DNA of 64,000 nt from JANNVK01 sp031414415 (GCA_031414415.1 JANNVK010000148.1:28961-92960); one strand, 5' to 3'; shown: positions 49,676 to 59,952, counted from the stretch's first letter. Made by a program: numbers and translations. Notes: a model not told the origin generated them from the sequence alone.

Positions 49676-50512
49676 CTACGCTTCAATCAAATTGCCTTCT
49701 TTTTTACGGCGTGCCAATAATGCTGCACCCGCCAAATAGACTATAATTCCAGGTCCAATTTTGTTAATTTGGTCTCCCAGATTATAAACCGCATGAACGA
49801 TGTTCAAATCTAAACTTGGGAAAAATGATGGAATCATATATCCAATTGGATATATTCCCCAACCGGTAATTACAAAAAGCGACATCCATTTTACCGCCCA
49901 ACGCTCTTCAGGATCAGCAGTTTTAGCCATTTCCTTAACCGTTGTGTATAAAATATAGACTATCCCAACATATCCTATTGTAGAAATTGCTCCCCAAAGT
50001 AAATGCATTGAAGTGTTTGTAACGTATTGTTCGCCAATAAATCCGGCAACAATCATCAGTAAATCGAAAAGAATTAGATAAACAACAACCTTACCGACTT
50101 TACGTCCAGCGGCGACCGCGAGCGGAATTTTCGCCACCAACAAAGGCGTTGTGATTAACCAATCCATATATCGAAAATTGATGATGCCAAAAAACGAATT
50201 GGCGGTAATTTTCGCGTAGTCAGCACCGTTTTGAGCTAACAAAGGAAGTGTGACATCCGTATATAAACCTTTCATATAAAAATAGTGAAATGCCGCAATA
50301 CCCACAATTATCGCCGAAAGCGTAAGTGCTGTGCGATATTCCGGTGCCACACTATTTCTTTGTGCCAGAAAAAAGACAAACGCCGCACCCATTGAAATGT
50401 ATGCGACGAAAAAAGTGAACTCAACAATCATTGGCAAAATGCCAACTTGATCCGCGGTAATCATAGAGGCTGAAAAACCCAAAGTTACCGAACTTAATAA
50501 TGCTCCTAACAT
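49676..50512 (-). CDS. Proton-pumping rhodopsin with a DTK helix-C motif
   Basis: A 278-residue seven-helix protein. Helix C is FRYMDWLITTPLLVAK: D117 (counterion/acceptor), T121 and K128 correspond to D97/T101/E108 of proteorhodopsin, so the donor position is Lys, as in the Exiguobacterium rhodopsin. H76 in AFHYFYMKGL matches proteorhodopsin His75. Retinal-binding K251 and second counterion D247 are in YNLGDQINKIGPG. L125 aligns with the spectral-tuning residue 105, which predicts green absorption. GGGAG lies seven bases before the ATG. With crtY and blh downstream it forms a self-sufficient light-driven pump unit. Outward proton transport is inferred. Confidence 0.92.
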   Translation of the reverse strand: MLGALLSSVTLGFSASMITADQVGILPMIVEFTFFVAYISMGAAFVFFLAQRNSVAPEYRTALTLSAIIVGIAAFHYFYMKGLYTDVTLPLLAQNGADYAKITANSFFGIINFRYMDWLITTPLLVAKIPLAVAAGRKVGKVVVYLILFDLLMIVAGFIGEQYVTNTSMHLLWGAISTIGYVGIVYILYTTVKEMAKTADPEERWAVKWMSLFVITGWGIYPIGYMIPSFFPSLDLNIVHAVYNLGDQINKIGPGIIVYLAGAALLARRKKEGNLIEA

Positions 50513-51073
50513 ATTTGATCTCCCTAGTTTATACTTGTTTTTTATATAAAACTTTTACTCGACAAGCCTAAAATTTAAACTTATCACCTGCACTTTTTAT
50601 TCTTATGCTTCAAAAAGTAGGTAAATCATTTGAAGCAATCTAAATTGAATGATTTTCGACAAAATGTGTTGCTTTATTTGAAAAATAATTAAACTTCCAA
50701 GCAAATAAAAAAATTGTCTTAATTCATAATTTTTAAACTAACATATTTGTAACACGAAATCGCTCAAACCGTTCATTAAAAATTAAGGTTTGATAAGTAA
50801 GTGTCACTAATATTTAAATTCATTAATAAAATCGTTATTTTAGATTTCAACTCGTTATTTTTGTTAATGTTACTGAATAACACAAACCGCACAAAACGCT
50901 CATTGGTATTGGTTATTATCAAGTGTTTTAAACGAGTAAGGTAGTTTGAAGATTAATTTAGGAAATTAAAAATAATAAATTGCCTGATTTTCAGCTTGTC
51001 TCTTTACAATGCAGGCATTTTTGCGACAAAATGGTCTTCCCCAAAATAATTTATTTTTATCTGGAGATTTCGT
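50513..51073. promoter_or_regulatory. 561-bp divergent gap between rhodopsin and the TonB-dependent receptor
   Basis: Very AT-rich and without a supportable gene. It must contain the promoters for both flanking transcription units. I see CGCTCAAACCGTTCATTAA at about 50761 and CGCACAAAACGCTCATTGG at about 50890, a loose direct repeat 130 bp apart that could be a regulator site. No clear -35/-10 pair stands out. Confidence 0.35.
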
Positions 51074-54000
51074 ATGAAAATTACTTTCGTAAAACTCGTG
51101 GTTTTTGCTTTATTGCTAACGTTTAGTTCAATCTGTTTCTCGCAAGACCTTGACGATGTCACAATTAGTGGAAAAATCAGCGATACCAATAATTTGCCGA
51201 TAACAGGTGCAACTGTTTCTGCAACTTTAACAACAACCGGAGCAGTAAGAAGCGTCCAATCAGACGACGAAGGTCGCTATCGTCTGCTCGAACTGAAGCC
51301 AGGAATTTATCTGATAAAAGCCACAATGCAAGGCTTTGCCCCAAACGAAAGAAGAAATCTAACAACTGTTTCCGGGCAAAATGTTCAACAAAACTTTTCA
51401 CTCTCGCCCGGCGGAGTAACTGCTGAAACTACTGTAACTGCTGGAGATGAAGAGAATGCAACTATTGATACAACACGCACAGTCGTTGGTGGAACGATTA
51501 CCGAAAGAGATATTGAAGAAATTCCGAATAACACACGAAATCCGCTTGATCTTGTTTTGACTCTTGGGGGAACAACTGAAGAACCACTTTCTACCAGAGA
51601 TGTTGCCCAAGACGCTGGTAGAAGAGGGTTGAGTTCACCTGGGCAAACACCGGAAGAAGCGGGAATTTTTGGGCTTTCTGGTGGAGCCGCATATTCTAAT
51701 AATATTACAATTGACGGATTAGATAATAATGATGATCGTGGTGCAACATTCAGACTTCAGCCTTCAAGTGAATCTATTTCAGAGGTTCAGGTAATTACAA
51801 ACCAATTTTCTGCTGAGTATGGAAGAGCTTCCGGTGGACGAGTTAACCTGCGAACGCGTGGCGGTTCAAACAAATATAAAGGAAGATTATTTTATTTTTT
51901 TCGTGATGAAAGTTTGAATGCAAATACTTGGAACAATAATCGGCGAGGAATTTCTCGTCCATCTTTTCAAGATAATAATCCTGGTTTCACGTTTGGCGGT
52001 CCCTTAGATATTCCGTTTGGTGAAGGAAGATCAATTTATCGAGGGAAAGATCGCACATTTTTCTTTACATCCTATGAATATAATAATAATCAAGAAACTA
52101 CTGTTTTAGATTCTTATTTACCGTTCTCTCAGAATCCTAGAATCTCAATACCGTTACCTAATTTTTCTACAATTTATTGTGAAAAAGCTGGTGCAATTTC
52201 CCCATGTTCTTTGTCAGTTCCGACAGCAACTACTGTTGGGAGATACGTTACGCCTGCCGATACGCCGCTGAAAAACCATATTTTTCTTGGTCGTGTTGAT
52301 CACAACTTTAATTCGAATCATAATCTTACGACAAGTTATCAACTTGGCAGACGCGATGATAGAAGGGCATTTAGCGGAACAAATCGTGTAATCGATTCAC
52401 TCGTTGGAAAAATAAGAGATACAGATGCCTTAAACGCTTCTTTAAATTCAGTTTTTTCAACTACATTAGTAAACCAACTTCGTTTTCAATATTCAACACT
52501 TCGTCCGAATGCAACTCCTAACAATACTGATTTACCAGTTGTTATTGTCGGCGGTGTTAGACCTACGTTTTTAGACACACCTTATTCAAATAGATCGATT
52601 GAAGCAAATGCACAATCAATCATAATAGGTTCATCTACAACGAGTTCAAGTGATCGCAAAGAAAATCGTTTCCAAATTCAAGAATCGTTGACAGCAATTG
52701 CTGGCTCTCATACGTTGAGGTTTGGTGCTGACGTTCAAAAAATCAAATCAGTATATATTGATAACTTTGATGCAACTGGAACATATAGATTTTTGAGTTT
52801 TTTCGATTATCTCGGAAATCGAACATCGAGATATACGCACAATTATTTAGCTGATTCGCAAGTTTCAAATATTTATTACGGAGTATTTTTTCAGGACGAC
52901 TGGAAATTAGTTCCAAGTGTTTCGTTAAGTTATGGTGTTCGATACGAAAAAGAGACCGTGCTTGATGATTCAAATAATTTCGGACCTCGTTTGGCAATTG
53001 CTTGGAATCCATTTAAGGGTGACAAAACGGTAATTCGTGCAGGTGGCGGTATTTTTTATAATCGAGTATTACTGAGAACTGTTGACGATTTCCGAGGTGA
53101 TTCGTCGAGATTAAATTTTGACACTCAAAATCTTTCAACTACTGCATCCGCAGGGCAAATACTTTCGCCTCGTCAACAGGCTTTGAGTTATTTCGGTAAT
53201 CTTTTCACAGGTCGAGTTTCTCTTGATACGAGCATCAATATTGATGGAACGCCTAGATCAGTGAGAAGTTTAGCGATTAGTCAAAGTGTTTTTAGGAGTC
53301 TAGCTGACGATTTGACCATTCCTGAGAGTTATCAATTTAATGTTGGATTTGAAAGAGCTCTTGGAAAAGCATTTGTTTTTGAAACCAATTTCACTTGGAA
53401 TAAAACTGTTCATTTATGGCGTGAGTTTAATCCGAATGCTCCGAAAACGCCTTCAAATTTCAAAGACCTAACTGATTTCTTAGTTCGATGTAGTGCCGAC
53501 GCAACAATCGCAAATTGTGACAGACTTGCGGGAGCATTTAGATTTGAACGGACTGGTTCAGGAAGCCCTGATACAAGACCCGTTGGGGCGACAACTTTCA
53601 TAAATCTCGATAGTAGAAATCAATCCGAGGCTGCCACAACACCGATAGGTCGTGCATTAGCGGCGGTAATTAATTTGCGGCGTAATCCATCTATTTCTCA
53701 ACAAGAACAAGTCGTATCCGCAGGAAATTCGCTCTATAAAGCAGCAACCTTTGAACTTCGAAGTAGGTTTCGTAAATTCGCAGGATTTGGTGGTTCAATG
53801 AGATTTGTTTACACACTAGCGAGTCTAAAAGATGATGGAATCGTAAATACGTCTGAAGCTACAAGCCCTGGTGATTTCTCAGGCGAGTTTTCGAGAAGTT
53901 TACTTGACCGTCGTCATCGAATATCAATTACTGGAGCATTTGAATTGCCAAAATATTTAGGCAAACTTCGTTTTAACTCTTTATTTAGATTTGGTTCATC

Positions 54001-54427
54001 AGCACCGTTTAACCTTGGAACTGGCGGAATTGATCGAAATCTTGATGATATTTCAAATGATCGACCTAGTTTTACTGGCGAAACTGGATTAATTCAATGG
54101 AGAAAATCAAGTGATCCTATAAATCAATCTCTATCAAGTGCGTTTTCTCTACCTCCGATTGGCTCAAAAGGAAATTTAGCTAGAAATTCTGGTTCTGGTC
54201 CGCAACAATATGTTTTCGATTTATCAGTCACTCGTGATTTTAAAATCAGCGATAAGATTACGTTTAGACCAAACTTTGAATTTAGTAATGTTTTGAATAA
54301 AACTACTTATTCATATGGATCCGAATTCATCGATTTCGAAGCAGCTCCATCTGCTAATACTTATTTTGTTCCGACAAGAACATTGCGTCCAAGACAAATC
54401 CGACTCGGTTTCCGTCTCGATTTCTAA
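51074..54427 (+). CDS. Oar-type TonB-dependent outer-membrane receptor
   Basis: A 1117-residue protein. Signal peptide at 1-23 (LVVFALLLTFSSICFSQ), then a carboxypeptidase-regulatory-like beta domain (DDVTISGKISDTNNLPITGA, residues ~29-110), a plug region (ITIDGLDNNDDRGATFRLQP, EVQVITNQFSAEYGRASGGR) and a long beta-barrel ending PRQIRLGFRLDF with a terminal Phe, the outer-membrane sorting residue. This type is greatly expanded in Acidobacteria and is linked to import of large organic substrates or to peptide handling. The ligand is unknown. A GGAG lies upstream, and a terminator follows at 54450. Confidence 0.92.
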   Translation: MKITFVKLVVFALLLTFSSICFSQDLDDVTISGKISDTNNLPITGATVSATLTTTGAVRSVQSDDEGRYRLLELKPGIYLIKATMQGFAPNERRNLTTVSGQNVQQNFSLSPGGVTAETTVTAGDEENATIDTTRTVVGGTITERDIEEIPNNTRNPLDLVLTLGGTTEEPLSTRDVAQDAGRRGLSSPGQTPEEAGIFGLSGGAAYSNNITIDGLDNNDDRGATFRLQPSSESISEVQVITNQFSAEYGRASGGRVNLRTRGGSNKYKGRLFYFFRDESLNANTWNNNRRGISRPSFQDNNPGFTFGGPLDIPFGEGRSIYRGKDRTFFFTSYEYNNNQETTVLDSYLPFSQNPRISIPLPNFSTIYCEKAGAISPCSLSVPTATTVGRYVTPADTPLKNHIFLGRVDHNFNSNHNLTTSYQLGRRDDRRAFSGTNRVIDSLVGKIRDTDALNASLNSVFSTTLVNQLRFQYSTLRPNATPNNTDLPVVIVGGVRPTFLDTPYSNRSIEANAQSIIIGSSTTSSSDRKENRFQIQESLTAIAGSHTLRFGADVQKIKSVYIDNFDATGTYRFLSFFDYLGNRTSRYTHNYLADSQVSNIYYGVFFQDDWKLVPSVSLSYGVRYEKETVLDDSNNFGPRLAIAWNPFKGDKTVIRAGGGIFYNRVLLRTVDDFRGDSSRLNFDTQNLSTTASAGQILSPRQQALSYFGNLFTGRVSLDTSINIDGTPRSVRSLAISQSVFRSLADDLTIPESYQFNVGFERALGKAFVFETNFTWNKTVHLWREFNPNAPKTPSNFKDLTDFLVRCSADATIANCDRLAGAFRFERTGSGSPDTRPVGATTFINLDSRNQSEAATTPIGRALAAVINLRRNPSISQQEQVVSAGNSLYKAATFELRSRFRKFAGFGGSMRFVYTLASLKDDGIVNTSEATSPGDFSGEFSRSLLDRRHRISITGAFELPKYLGKLRFNSLFRFGSSAPFNLGTGGIDRNLDDISNDRPSFTGETGLIQWRKSSDPINQSLSSAFSLPPIGSKGNLARNSGSGPQQYVFDLSVTRDFKISDKITFRPNFEFSNVLNKTTYSYGSEFIDFEAAPSANTYFVPTRTLRPRQIRLGFRLDF

Positions 54428-54449
54428 ACCAACTTCGGTCACAATGACC

Positions 54450-54487
54450 AAGCGAGATTGTTAGTTGACTGACAATCTCGCTTTTTT
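54450..54487 (+). terminator. Rho-independent terminator after the TonB-dependent receptor
   Basis: A 12-base stem, AAGCGAGATTGT (54450-54461) and ACAATCTCGCTT (54472-54483), with a ten-base loop and a T run at 54482-54487. Confidence 0.92.
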
Positions 54488-54564
54488 CTGTCAGGTTGAA
54501 AAAAGTTGCTGACTTATTGAAATAATTATGGTAAATTATATATGTTAAACACCGTTTTGCGAAG

Positions 54565-55332
54565 TTGAGAAAGAACCTTAAAGTGAGTCAAATTATCCAG
54601 AATTTTACAGATATTTCGATTGATTCGATATTGTTAGATGCCGAACTTTTTATCAAATATAAATCGCCGGAAAAAGCGATTAAATTGTTAAAAGAAGCTG
54701 TTCAGCGTAGTCCGCGTTCGATTGGGTTGCGGGAAAAATTGCGTGAAACTTGCAGTTCGCAAGTGCATTACACTGAAGCCGCAAGGCAATGTTTGGCGTT
54801 AGCGAGCTTGTATATTGCCCGCGAGGAGTTTGATTTATCATACGATCGGTTGCAAGAAGCAAAGCTGTTAGATCCGCGAATTTCGGTTGCTCCAGGACTT
54901 GAAGCAATCAGAAAAGCTCGCCGTCCTGACTTTGAAGATAGCCGCGATAATCTCTCTGTAAAAGTTCGAACTGATCTGGCTTTTGCCGGAAATATTGCAG
55001 TAATTGGTTTATTTGATGTTATCCAAGCTATTGAAAACTCTAGAGTTACGGGAATTTTGATTTTCCGTTCAGATATTGGTTCGGCTAATGTAACTTTTAA
55101 TAGAGGAAAAATTGTTGATGCTGAAGCAAACGGCAGAACCGGCAAAGAAGCCTTTCGCCAAATTGTCGAAATAAACAGCGGCACATTTGAATTTTCTATG
55201 TCAGACGAAGAATTTCCGGTGTTTATTCATATTTCGAGTAATACAAATTTCATACTCGATATTCTCACCGAATTAGACACAGAAAAAGCCGAAAAAGAAG
55301 GTCATGGAGTGTTGGACACTAGCGATTGGTAA
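54565..55332 (+). CDS. TPR-like plus DUF4388-domain protein
   Basis: A 255-residue protein. Residues 15-120 are helical with tetratricopeptide-like periodicity (AIKLLKEAVQRSPRSIGLRE, ALASLYIAREEFDLSYDRLQ). Residues 140-235 have the DUF4388 pattern (VIGLFDVIQAIENSRVTGIL, ANVTFNRGKIVDAEANGRTG, NSGTFEFSMSDEEF), a domain found in gliding and two-component signalling proteins. It starts at TTG (54565); a GTG six codons later is an alternative. Role: regulatory or scaffold, not defined. Confidence 0.75.
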   Translation: MRKNLKVSQIIQNFTDISIDSILLDAELFIKYKSPEKAIKLLKEAVQRSPRSIGLREKLRETCSSQVHYTEAARQCLALASLYIAREEFDLSYDRLQEAKLLDPRISVAPGLEAIRKARRPDFEDSRDNLSVKVRTDLAFAGNIAVIGLFDVIQAIENSRVTGILIFRSDIGSANVTFNRGKIVDAEANGRTGKEAFRQIVEINSGTFEFSMSDEEFPVFIHISSNTNFILDILTELDTEKAEKEGHGVLDTSDW

Positions 55333-55367
55333 AGTCTTTGACTTTAGAAAATTACTTACCAAAATAA

Positions 55368-57242
55368 TTACTCATATAGAAAAGAATTTTGAGGTGAATC
55401 AAAGTCTTCATTAATCAAGTATTCAGGTTTATATTGATTATCTTTTTTAAGATTTTTCAAAAAACCTTTTTCTTCTAATTTATTGAATATAGTTCGTATT
55501 TTTCGCTTATAGTTTTGATAGTCTCTTTCATCTTTTACAATTGAATTTTTCTGATAATAAAGATATGCAGAAATTGAATAAGCAGTAACGGTTTTTGACT
55601 GACTGAATTTATTATGTAGATAAATAGTATTCAATATTTCTTTATAATCATTGGAGAGAAAATCATAATGACTTCCAAAAATATCAAAAAGCTGAGAACT
55701 AAACTCTGTTTTTGAAAGTGTTCTGTCAACTAAATAAATAGGATGGATTGGCTGACTAGAAGGGTGTTTAAAAATTAAACCACTATCCAACAAATCTGCA
55801 ATAGCAGAAAAATGGTTATTATCCTTTGTCAACATAATCGTGTAACGCTCTAATCGATTTAAGCGTTCAGATTTATATGTGAACGCTAAAATAATCTTCT
55901 CTTCTTCGGTAAGTTCTCTTCTATTCAGCTTTTTATAAATGTAACCTGAAAAACTATCCAACCATAATTTAACTTCGTCGTCGAAAACCTTTCCTTTGGG
56001 AACCACTAAACTTATGTCGTTTTCAGAGTTAAAAAAATAGTAAGGAACATCAATTTCATTATCTAAGCATGAATTTATTAGAGCCGACATTCCTTTGCTT
56101 TTTGCTTCATATTTATCAAATAGTTTTAAAATATCAGCCAGCTTAGGGTTTCTGGGCTTTGGAATCGGAATTATCCTTCGAACTCTTATTTTTTCAGGTT
56201 TATCATCAAAATAAACTTTTTGTTCACTTCGGAAACTTCCCGGATTACTAACTGTAATATTTGTGTTCGGCTTAATATCAACTGATACGAAACGATTTAT
56301 TGAGTAATCACGATGAGCTAAAGAATTATTTATTATTTCTCGAATTAGCTTTTCGGGATATTCTGGTAACTTACTTCCACCTTTCTCATAACTTACACCT
56401 ACCTGAATATTTTTATAAACAAATCCAACAGCATTATCCATCAACTGAATAATATTATCTCTTAATCTTTTTTTATTTTCAGCAACATCTACAGACGAAT
56501 CTACATAACAATCCACATCGGCTCTTTCACCAATAAAATCAAATAAGTTATCACCACAAACCAACATACCAAGTAAAGTTGGCTTATTATTTCGAATAAA
56601 TTGCTTTCGATTTAGAAAAGAGGTAGCAGAAATAAGATCCTGTTTATAAGTTTCTATTCTATCTTCTCTGTTTAGAACAACTAAATACTCATTTAACTTA
56701 TCTACATTTAACTCTGAGATTGAACCGTTTGGAACCAAATCTAATTCACGGGCATTTCTAAGTTCTTCTTTCAGTTCGTTTTGTGTGACGATTTCTTCAT
56801 TCTTTACAATGTGATCACCTGTTAAGGTTCTTTTAAATGCAGATTGATTGTAAAATACAAATTTTTCATCTTCATCTACTTTGTCTATGTAAATTACACA
56901 TACTTTTTTATCTAATAAATTTCTTATTTCGAACCTAATATTGTTACTTAAATCTAACTCAACACTATTTTCATTTCTAAATAGTTTTGGTATCAATTTT
57001 AGTTTATTTTCATTATTTTCATCATATCCAGTTAAAATGTAAGTTTTATTTTTTTCTTTCACACCAACAACGGCAATCCCATCATTGGTGTTTAAAAAGG
57101 CACAAATTGAATGATAAAGTTGCTTCCAATCAGTTCCATCAGATAAAGATTTTAACTCAATCATTTCTGTTTCGATAGACTCATATTTATTGTTTAACAA
57201 ACAATCTTCTAATTTATTTAAAATTTCATCTATCTTTTTCAT
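55368..57242 (-). CDS. AlbA_2/Schlafen-type ATP-binding protein
   Basis: A 624-residue protein. The N-terminal domain has ESIETEMIELKSLSDGTDWK followed by SICAFLNTNDGIAVVGVKEK, the AlbA_2 (Schlafen AAA_4) core with its acidic ExE..K pattern. PEKLIREIINNSLAHRDYSI and NTNITVSNPGSFRSEQ match the HATPase_c_4-like C-terminal region of the family. The last ~100 residues suggest a winged-helix. The family includes transcription regulators and proteins in phage-defence islands; a defence role is possible but unproven. Codon use is more AT-rich than its neighbours, suggesting transfer. Confidence 0.8.
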   Translation of the reverse strand: MKKIDEILNKLEDCLLNNKYESIETEMIELKSLSDGTDWKQLYHSICAFLNTNDGIAVVGVKEKNKTYILTGYDENNENKLKLIPKLFRNENSVELDLSNNIRFEIRNLLDKKVCVIYIDKVDEDEKFVFYNQSAFKRTLTGDHIVKNEEIVTQNELKEELRNARELDLVPNGSISELNVDKLNEYLVVLNREDRIETYKQDLISATSFLNRKQFIRNNKPTLLGMLVCGDNLFDFIGERADVDCYVDSSVDVAENKKRLRDNIIQLMDNAVGFVYKNIQVGVSYEKGGSKLPEYPEKLIREIINNSLAHRDYSINRFVSVDIKPNTNITVSNPGSFRSEQKVYFDDKPEKIRVRRIIPIPKPRNPKLADILKLFDKYEAKSKGMSALINSCLDNEIDVPYYFFNSENDISLVVPKGKVFDDEVKLWLDSFSGYIYKKLNRRELTEEEKIILAFTYKSERLNRLERYTIMLTKDNNHFSAIADLLDSGLIFKHPSSQPIHPIYLVDRTLSKTEFSSQLFDIFGSHYDFLSNDYKEILNTIYLHNKFSQSKTVTAYSISAYLYYQKNSIVKDERDYQNYKRKIRTIFNKLEEKGFLKNLKKDNQYKPEYLINEDFDSPQNSFLYE

Positions 57243-57289
57243 TGTAAAATGTTAGCTTAAATATAGTTTCAAACAAAATTCTCTGAAGA

Positions 57290-59242
57290 TTATTCCTCAT
57301 CTTGCCGCAATTTCTCCAAAACACTCAAGTCTTCAAGCGTTGTAACATCACCAGCGATGGCTTTGCCTGATGCAATTTCGCGTAAAAGTCTTCGCATAAT
57401 TTTGCCCGAACGAGTTTTTGGCAAGGTGTCAGTAAAGCGAATATCATCGGGTTTTGCAAGGCTTCCGATTTCTTTGGCAACGTGATTTCTGAGTTCGATT
57501 TTCAAATTATCATCGCCGATTCGTCCGCCTTCGAGTGTAACAAAAGCCGCGATCGCTTGACCTTTTAAATCATCAGGACGACCAACAACAGCAGCTTCGG
57601 CAACGAATTCGTGCGAAACTAATGCCGATTCAATTTCCGCCGTTCCGAGCCGATGTCCGCTGACATTTATCACATCATCAACTCTGCCCATAATCCAAAA
57701 ATAACCGCGTTCATCGCGTCTCGCACCGTCTCCGGCGAAATACATTCCCGGAATTTCTGACCAATAAGTTTGCTTGTAGCGTTCGTCGTCGCCCCAAATT
57801 GTTCGCAACATCGACGGAAACGGATGCTTGATAACGAGATAACCGCCTTCGTTCAAGCCGACGGATTTTCCCGCTTTTGTCACAACATCAACAATAATTC
57901 CAGGCAATGGTCGAGTCGCGGTGCCGGGAACTGTCGGCGTTGCACCGGGAAGCGGCGAAATCATCATCGCACCGGTTTCGGTCTGCCACCAAGTATCGAC
58001 AATCGGACATTGTTCGTTGCCGATAACTTTGTGATACCACATCCAAGCCTCAGGATTTATCGGCTCGCCGACTGTTCCGAGCAATCTTAAACTTGATAAA
58101 TCGTGCTTATTCGGATGCTCTTCGCCCCATTTGATAAATGCCCGAATCGCGGTTGGTGCGGTGTAAAAAATTGTTACTTTATGACGTTCGATGATGTCCC
58201 AAAAGCGGTCAAAATCGGGAAAATTCGGAGCACCTTCATACATCAAACAAGTTGCGGCATTAGCCAAAATTCCGTAAACAACGTAGCTGTGTCCCGTAAT
58301 CCAACCGATGTCGGCGGTGCACCAATAAACGTCCGAATCTTTCAAATCGAAGACATTTTTTGCCGTGTAAGTTGCTTGCGTAAGATAACCGCCGGTTGTG
58401 TGCAAAATCCCTTTCGGCTTGCCGGTTGTGCCAGATGTGTAAAGAATAAAATGCGGATGTTCGCTGTCTAATTCAACCGCATCACATTTGGAATCAACGG
58501 TTTCCATCAGTTCGTGCCACCACGAATCGCGTCCCAATTTCATCGAAACTTCGCTGTTTGTGCGTTTGAAAACGATCACATTTTCGACGCTTGGACATTG
58601 TTCGACCGCTTCATCGACGATATTTTTGAGCTTGATTTCCGAACCGCGTCGATAACCGCCGTCTGCGGTGATTATCAACTTACAACCGCAATCATTAACG
58701 CGGTCGGTAATTGCCTCAGCCGAAAATCCGCCGAAAATTACGGTGTGCGTCGCCCCGATTCTCGCACACGCGAGCATCGCAATCGCAAGTTCCGGCACAA
58801 GCGGCATATACAATGCAACTCTGTCGCCTGTCTGTATGTTCAATGATTTCAAGACGTTAGCGAATTTGCAAACTTCCGCGTGAAGCTCTTTGTAAGTAAA
58901 AGTGCGGATTTCGTCTTGCGGTTCGCCTTCCCAAATAATCGCGGTTTTGTCACCATTTTTTTCCAAATGACGATCTAAACAATTATAAGAAATATTCAAC
59001 TTTCCGCCGACAAACCATTTCGCGTGCGGTTCGTTCCATTCTAACCCGTTGTCCCATTTCTTAAACCAATGTAACGATTCAGCTTGTTTTTCCCAAAACG
59101 CAACCGGATTTTCAGCGGCTTCATTGTAAATTTTTTCGTATTCGTCAAACGATTTGATGTGTGCGTTCGCCGAAAATTCCGCAGACGGCGGAAAAACGCG
59201 AGTTTCGATTTGAGTTGATTCGATATTGGTTGTCTCAGACAT
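57290..59242 (-). CDS. acs: Acetyl-CoA synthetase
   Basis: A 650-residue AMP-forming ligase: acetate + ATP + CoA to acetyl-CoA. Motifs: ILYTSGTTGKPKGILHTTGG (P-loop), DTWWQTETGAMMISPLP, VDDVINVSGHRLGTAEIESA, and LPKTRSGKIMRRLLREIA, where the Lys is the acetylation-controlled residue. Length and the N-terminal WEKQAESLHWFKKWDNGLEW are those of bona fide Acs. It is divergent from a Uma2 gene; the MFS transporter two genes away on the same strand could bring in organic acids. Confidence 0.97.
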   Translation of the reverse strand: MSETTNIESTQIETRVFPPSAEFSANAHIKSFDEYEKIYNEAAENPVAFWEKQAESLHWFKKWDNGLEWNEPHAKWFVGGKLNISYNCLDRHLEKNGDKTAIIWEGEPQDEIRTFTYKELHAEVCKFANVLKSLNIQTGDRVALYMPLVPELAIAMLACARIGATHTVIFGGFSAEAITDRVNDCGCKLIITADGGYRRGSEIKLKNIVDEAVEQCPSVENVIVFKRTNSEVSMKLGRDSWWHELMETVDSKCDAVELDSEHPHFILYTSGTTGKPKGILHTTGGYLTQATYTAKNVFDLKDSDVYWCTADIGWITGHSYVVYGILANAATCLMYEGAPNFPDFDRFWDIIERHKVTIFYTAPTAIRAFIKWGEEHPNKHDLSSLRLLGTVGEPINPEAWMWYHKVIGNEQCPIVDTWWQTETGAMMISPLPGATPTVPGTATRPLPGIIVDVVTKAGKSVGLNEGGYLVIKHPFPSMLRTIWGDDERYKQTYWSEIPGMYFAGDGARRDERGYFWIMGRVDDVINVSGHRLGTAEIESALVSHEFVAEAAVVGRPDDLKGQAIAAFVTLEGGRIGDDNLKIELRNHVAKEIGSLAKPDDIRFTDTLPKTRSGKIMRRLLREIASGKAIAGDVTTLEDLSVLEKLRQDEE

Positions 59243-59346
59243 AATATGTAGATATTAACTTAAACTAGAAAAAAGACGCAAAGAAAAGTTGTATGTAAAA
59301 TTTTGCCAACAAACCTATTTAGGTTAAAATATTACTGAGAAAATTT

Positions 59347-59943
59347 ATGATTCAAACATCTGCCAAAAAACAGGAATTTGTTCCAGTTGAAAGTTATCTA
59401 GCCTTTGAAGAAAAATCTAAACGCAAACATGAATATATGGATGGCGAGATTTTCGCTATGGCTGGAGCAACTCGAAAACATAGTAAAATTGCCTCAAACA
59501 TCGGCATTGATTTAGGATATAAATTAAAAGGTAACGGCTGCGAAATTCACTTTGGCGATTTACGAATTAAAGCCTCTGAGAGTCATTATGTTTACGCTGA
59601 CGTATCAATTTTTTGTGAAAACTCTGAATTTGAAACTTATAAAGATTCTGAAATTCTTTTAACCCCAAAGGTTGTTTTTGAAGTGTTGTCTAAATCAACA
59701 GAAGCTCGCGACCGTGGCGATAAAGCTCAAGATTACAGACGTTTAACAAGTTTGAGTGATTATGTTTTAGTCTCACAAAAACGAATTTTCGTAGAACAAT
59801 TTGTCAGACAATCAGATAACAGTTGGAGGCTTTTTGAATTTAATGAGCTAGGACAGAAATTAAAACTTTCTTCAATTAATTGTGAGTTAAGCCTTGCTGA
59901 TATTTATTTTGAAGTAAATTTGCCTCAATTAAATCTCGTTTAA
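59347..59943 (+). CDS. Uma2-family (DUF820) endonuclease-fold protein, second copy
   Basis: A 198-residue protein with the family start FVPVESYLAFEEKSKRKHEY, then YMDGEIFAMAGATRKHSKIA, then SHYVYADVSIFCENSEFETY and LTPKVVFEVLSKSTEARDRG, in which D and E-x-L/S positions would form the nuclease-like site. It is not close to the copy at 19833-20468, so both were probably acquired independently. It stands between acs and an MFS gene. Confidence 0.88.
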   Translation: MIQTSAKKQEFVPVESYLAFEEKSKRKHEYMDGEIFAMAGATRKHSKIASNIGIDLGYKLKGNGCEIHFGDLRIKASESHYVYADVSIFCENSEFETYKDSEILLTPKVVFEVLSKSTEARDRGDKAQDYRRLTSLSDYVLVSQKRIFVEQFVRQSDNSWRLFEFNELGQKLKLSSINCELSLADIYFEVNLPQLNLV

Positions 59944-59952
59944 GGCAAGTTT

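Noticed and set aside
51074..54427. Assigning the TonB-dependent receptor to a rhodopsin or carotenoid import role because it is divergent from the rhodopsin gene
   Set aside because: These receptors are very numerous in such genomes and there is no motif for a ligand; adjacency alone is too weak.
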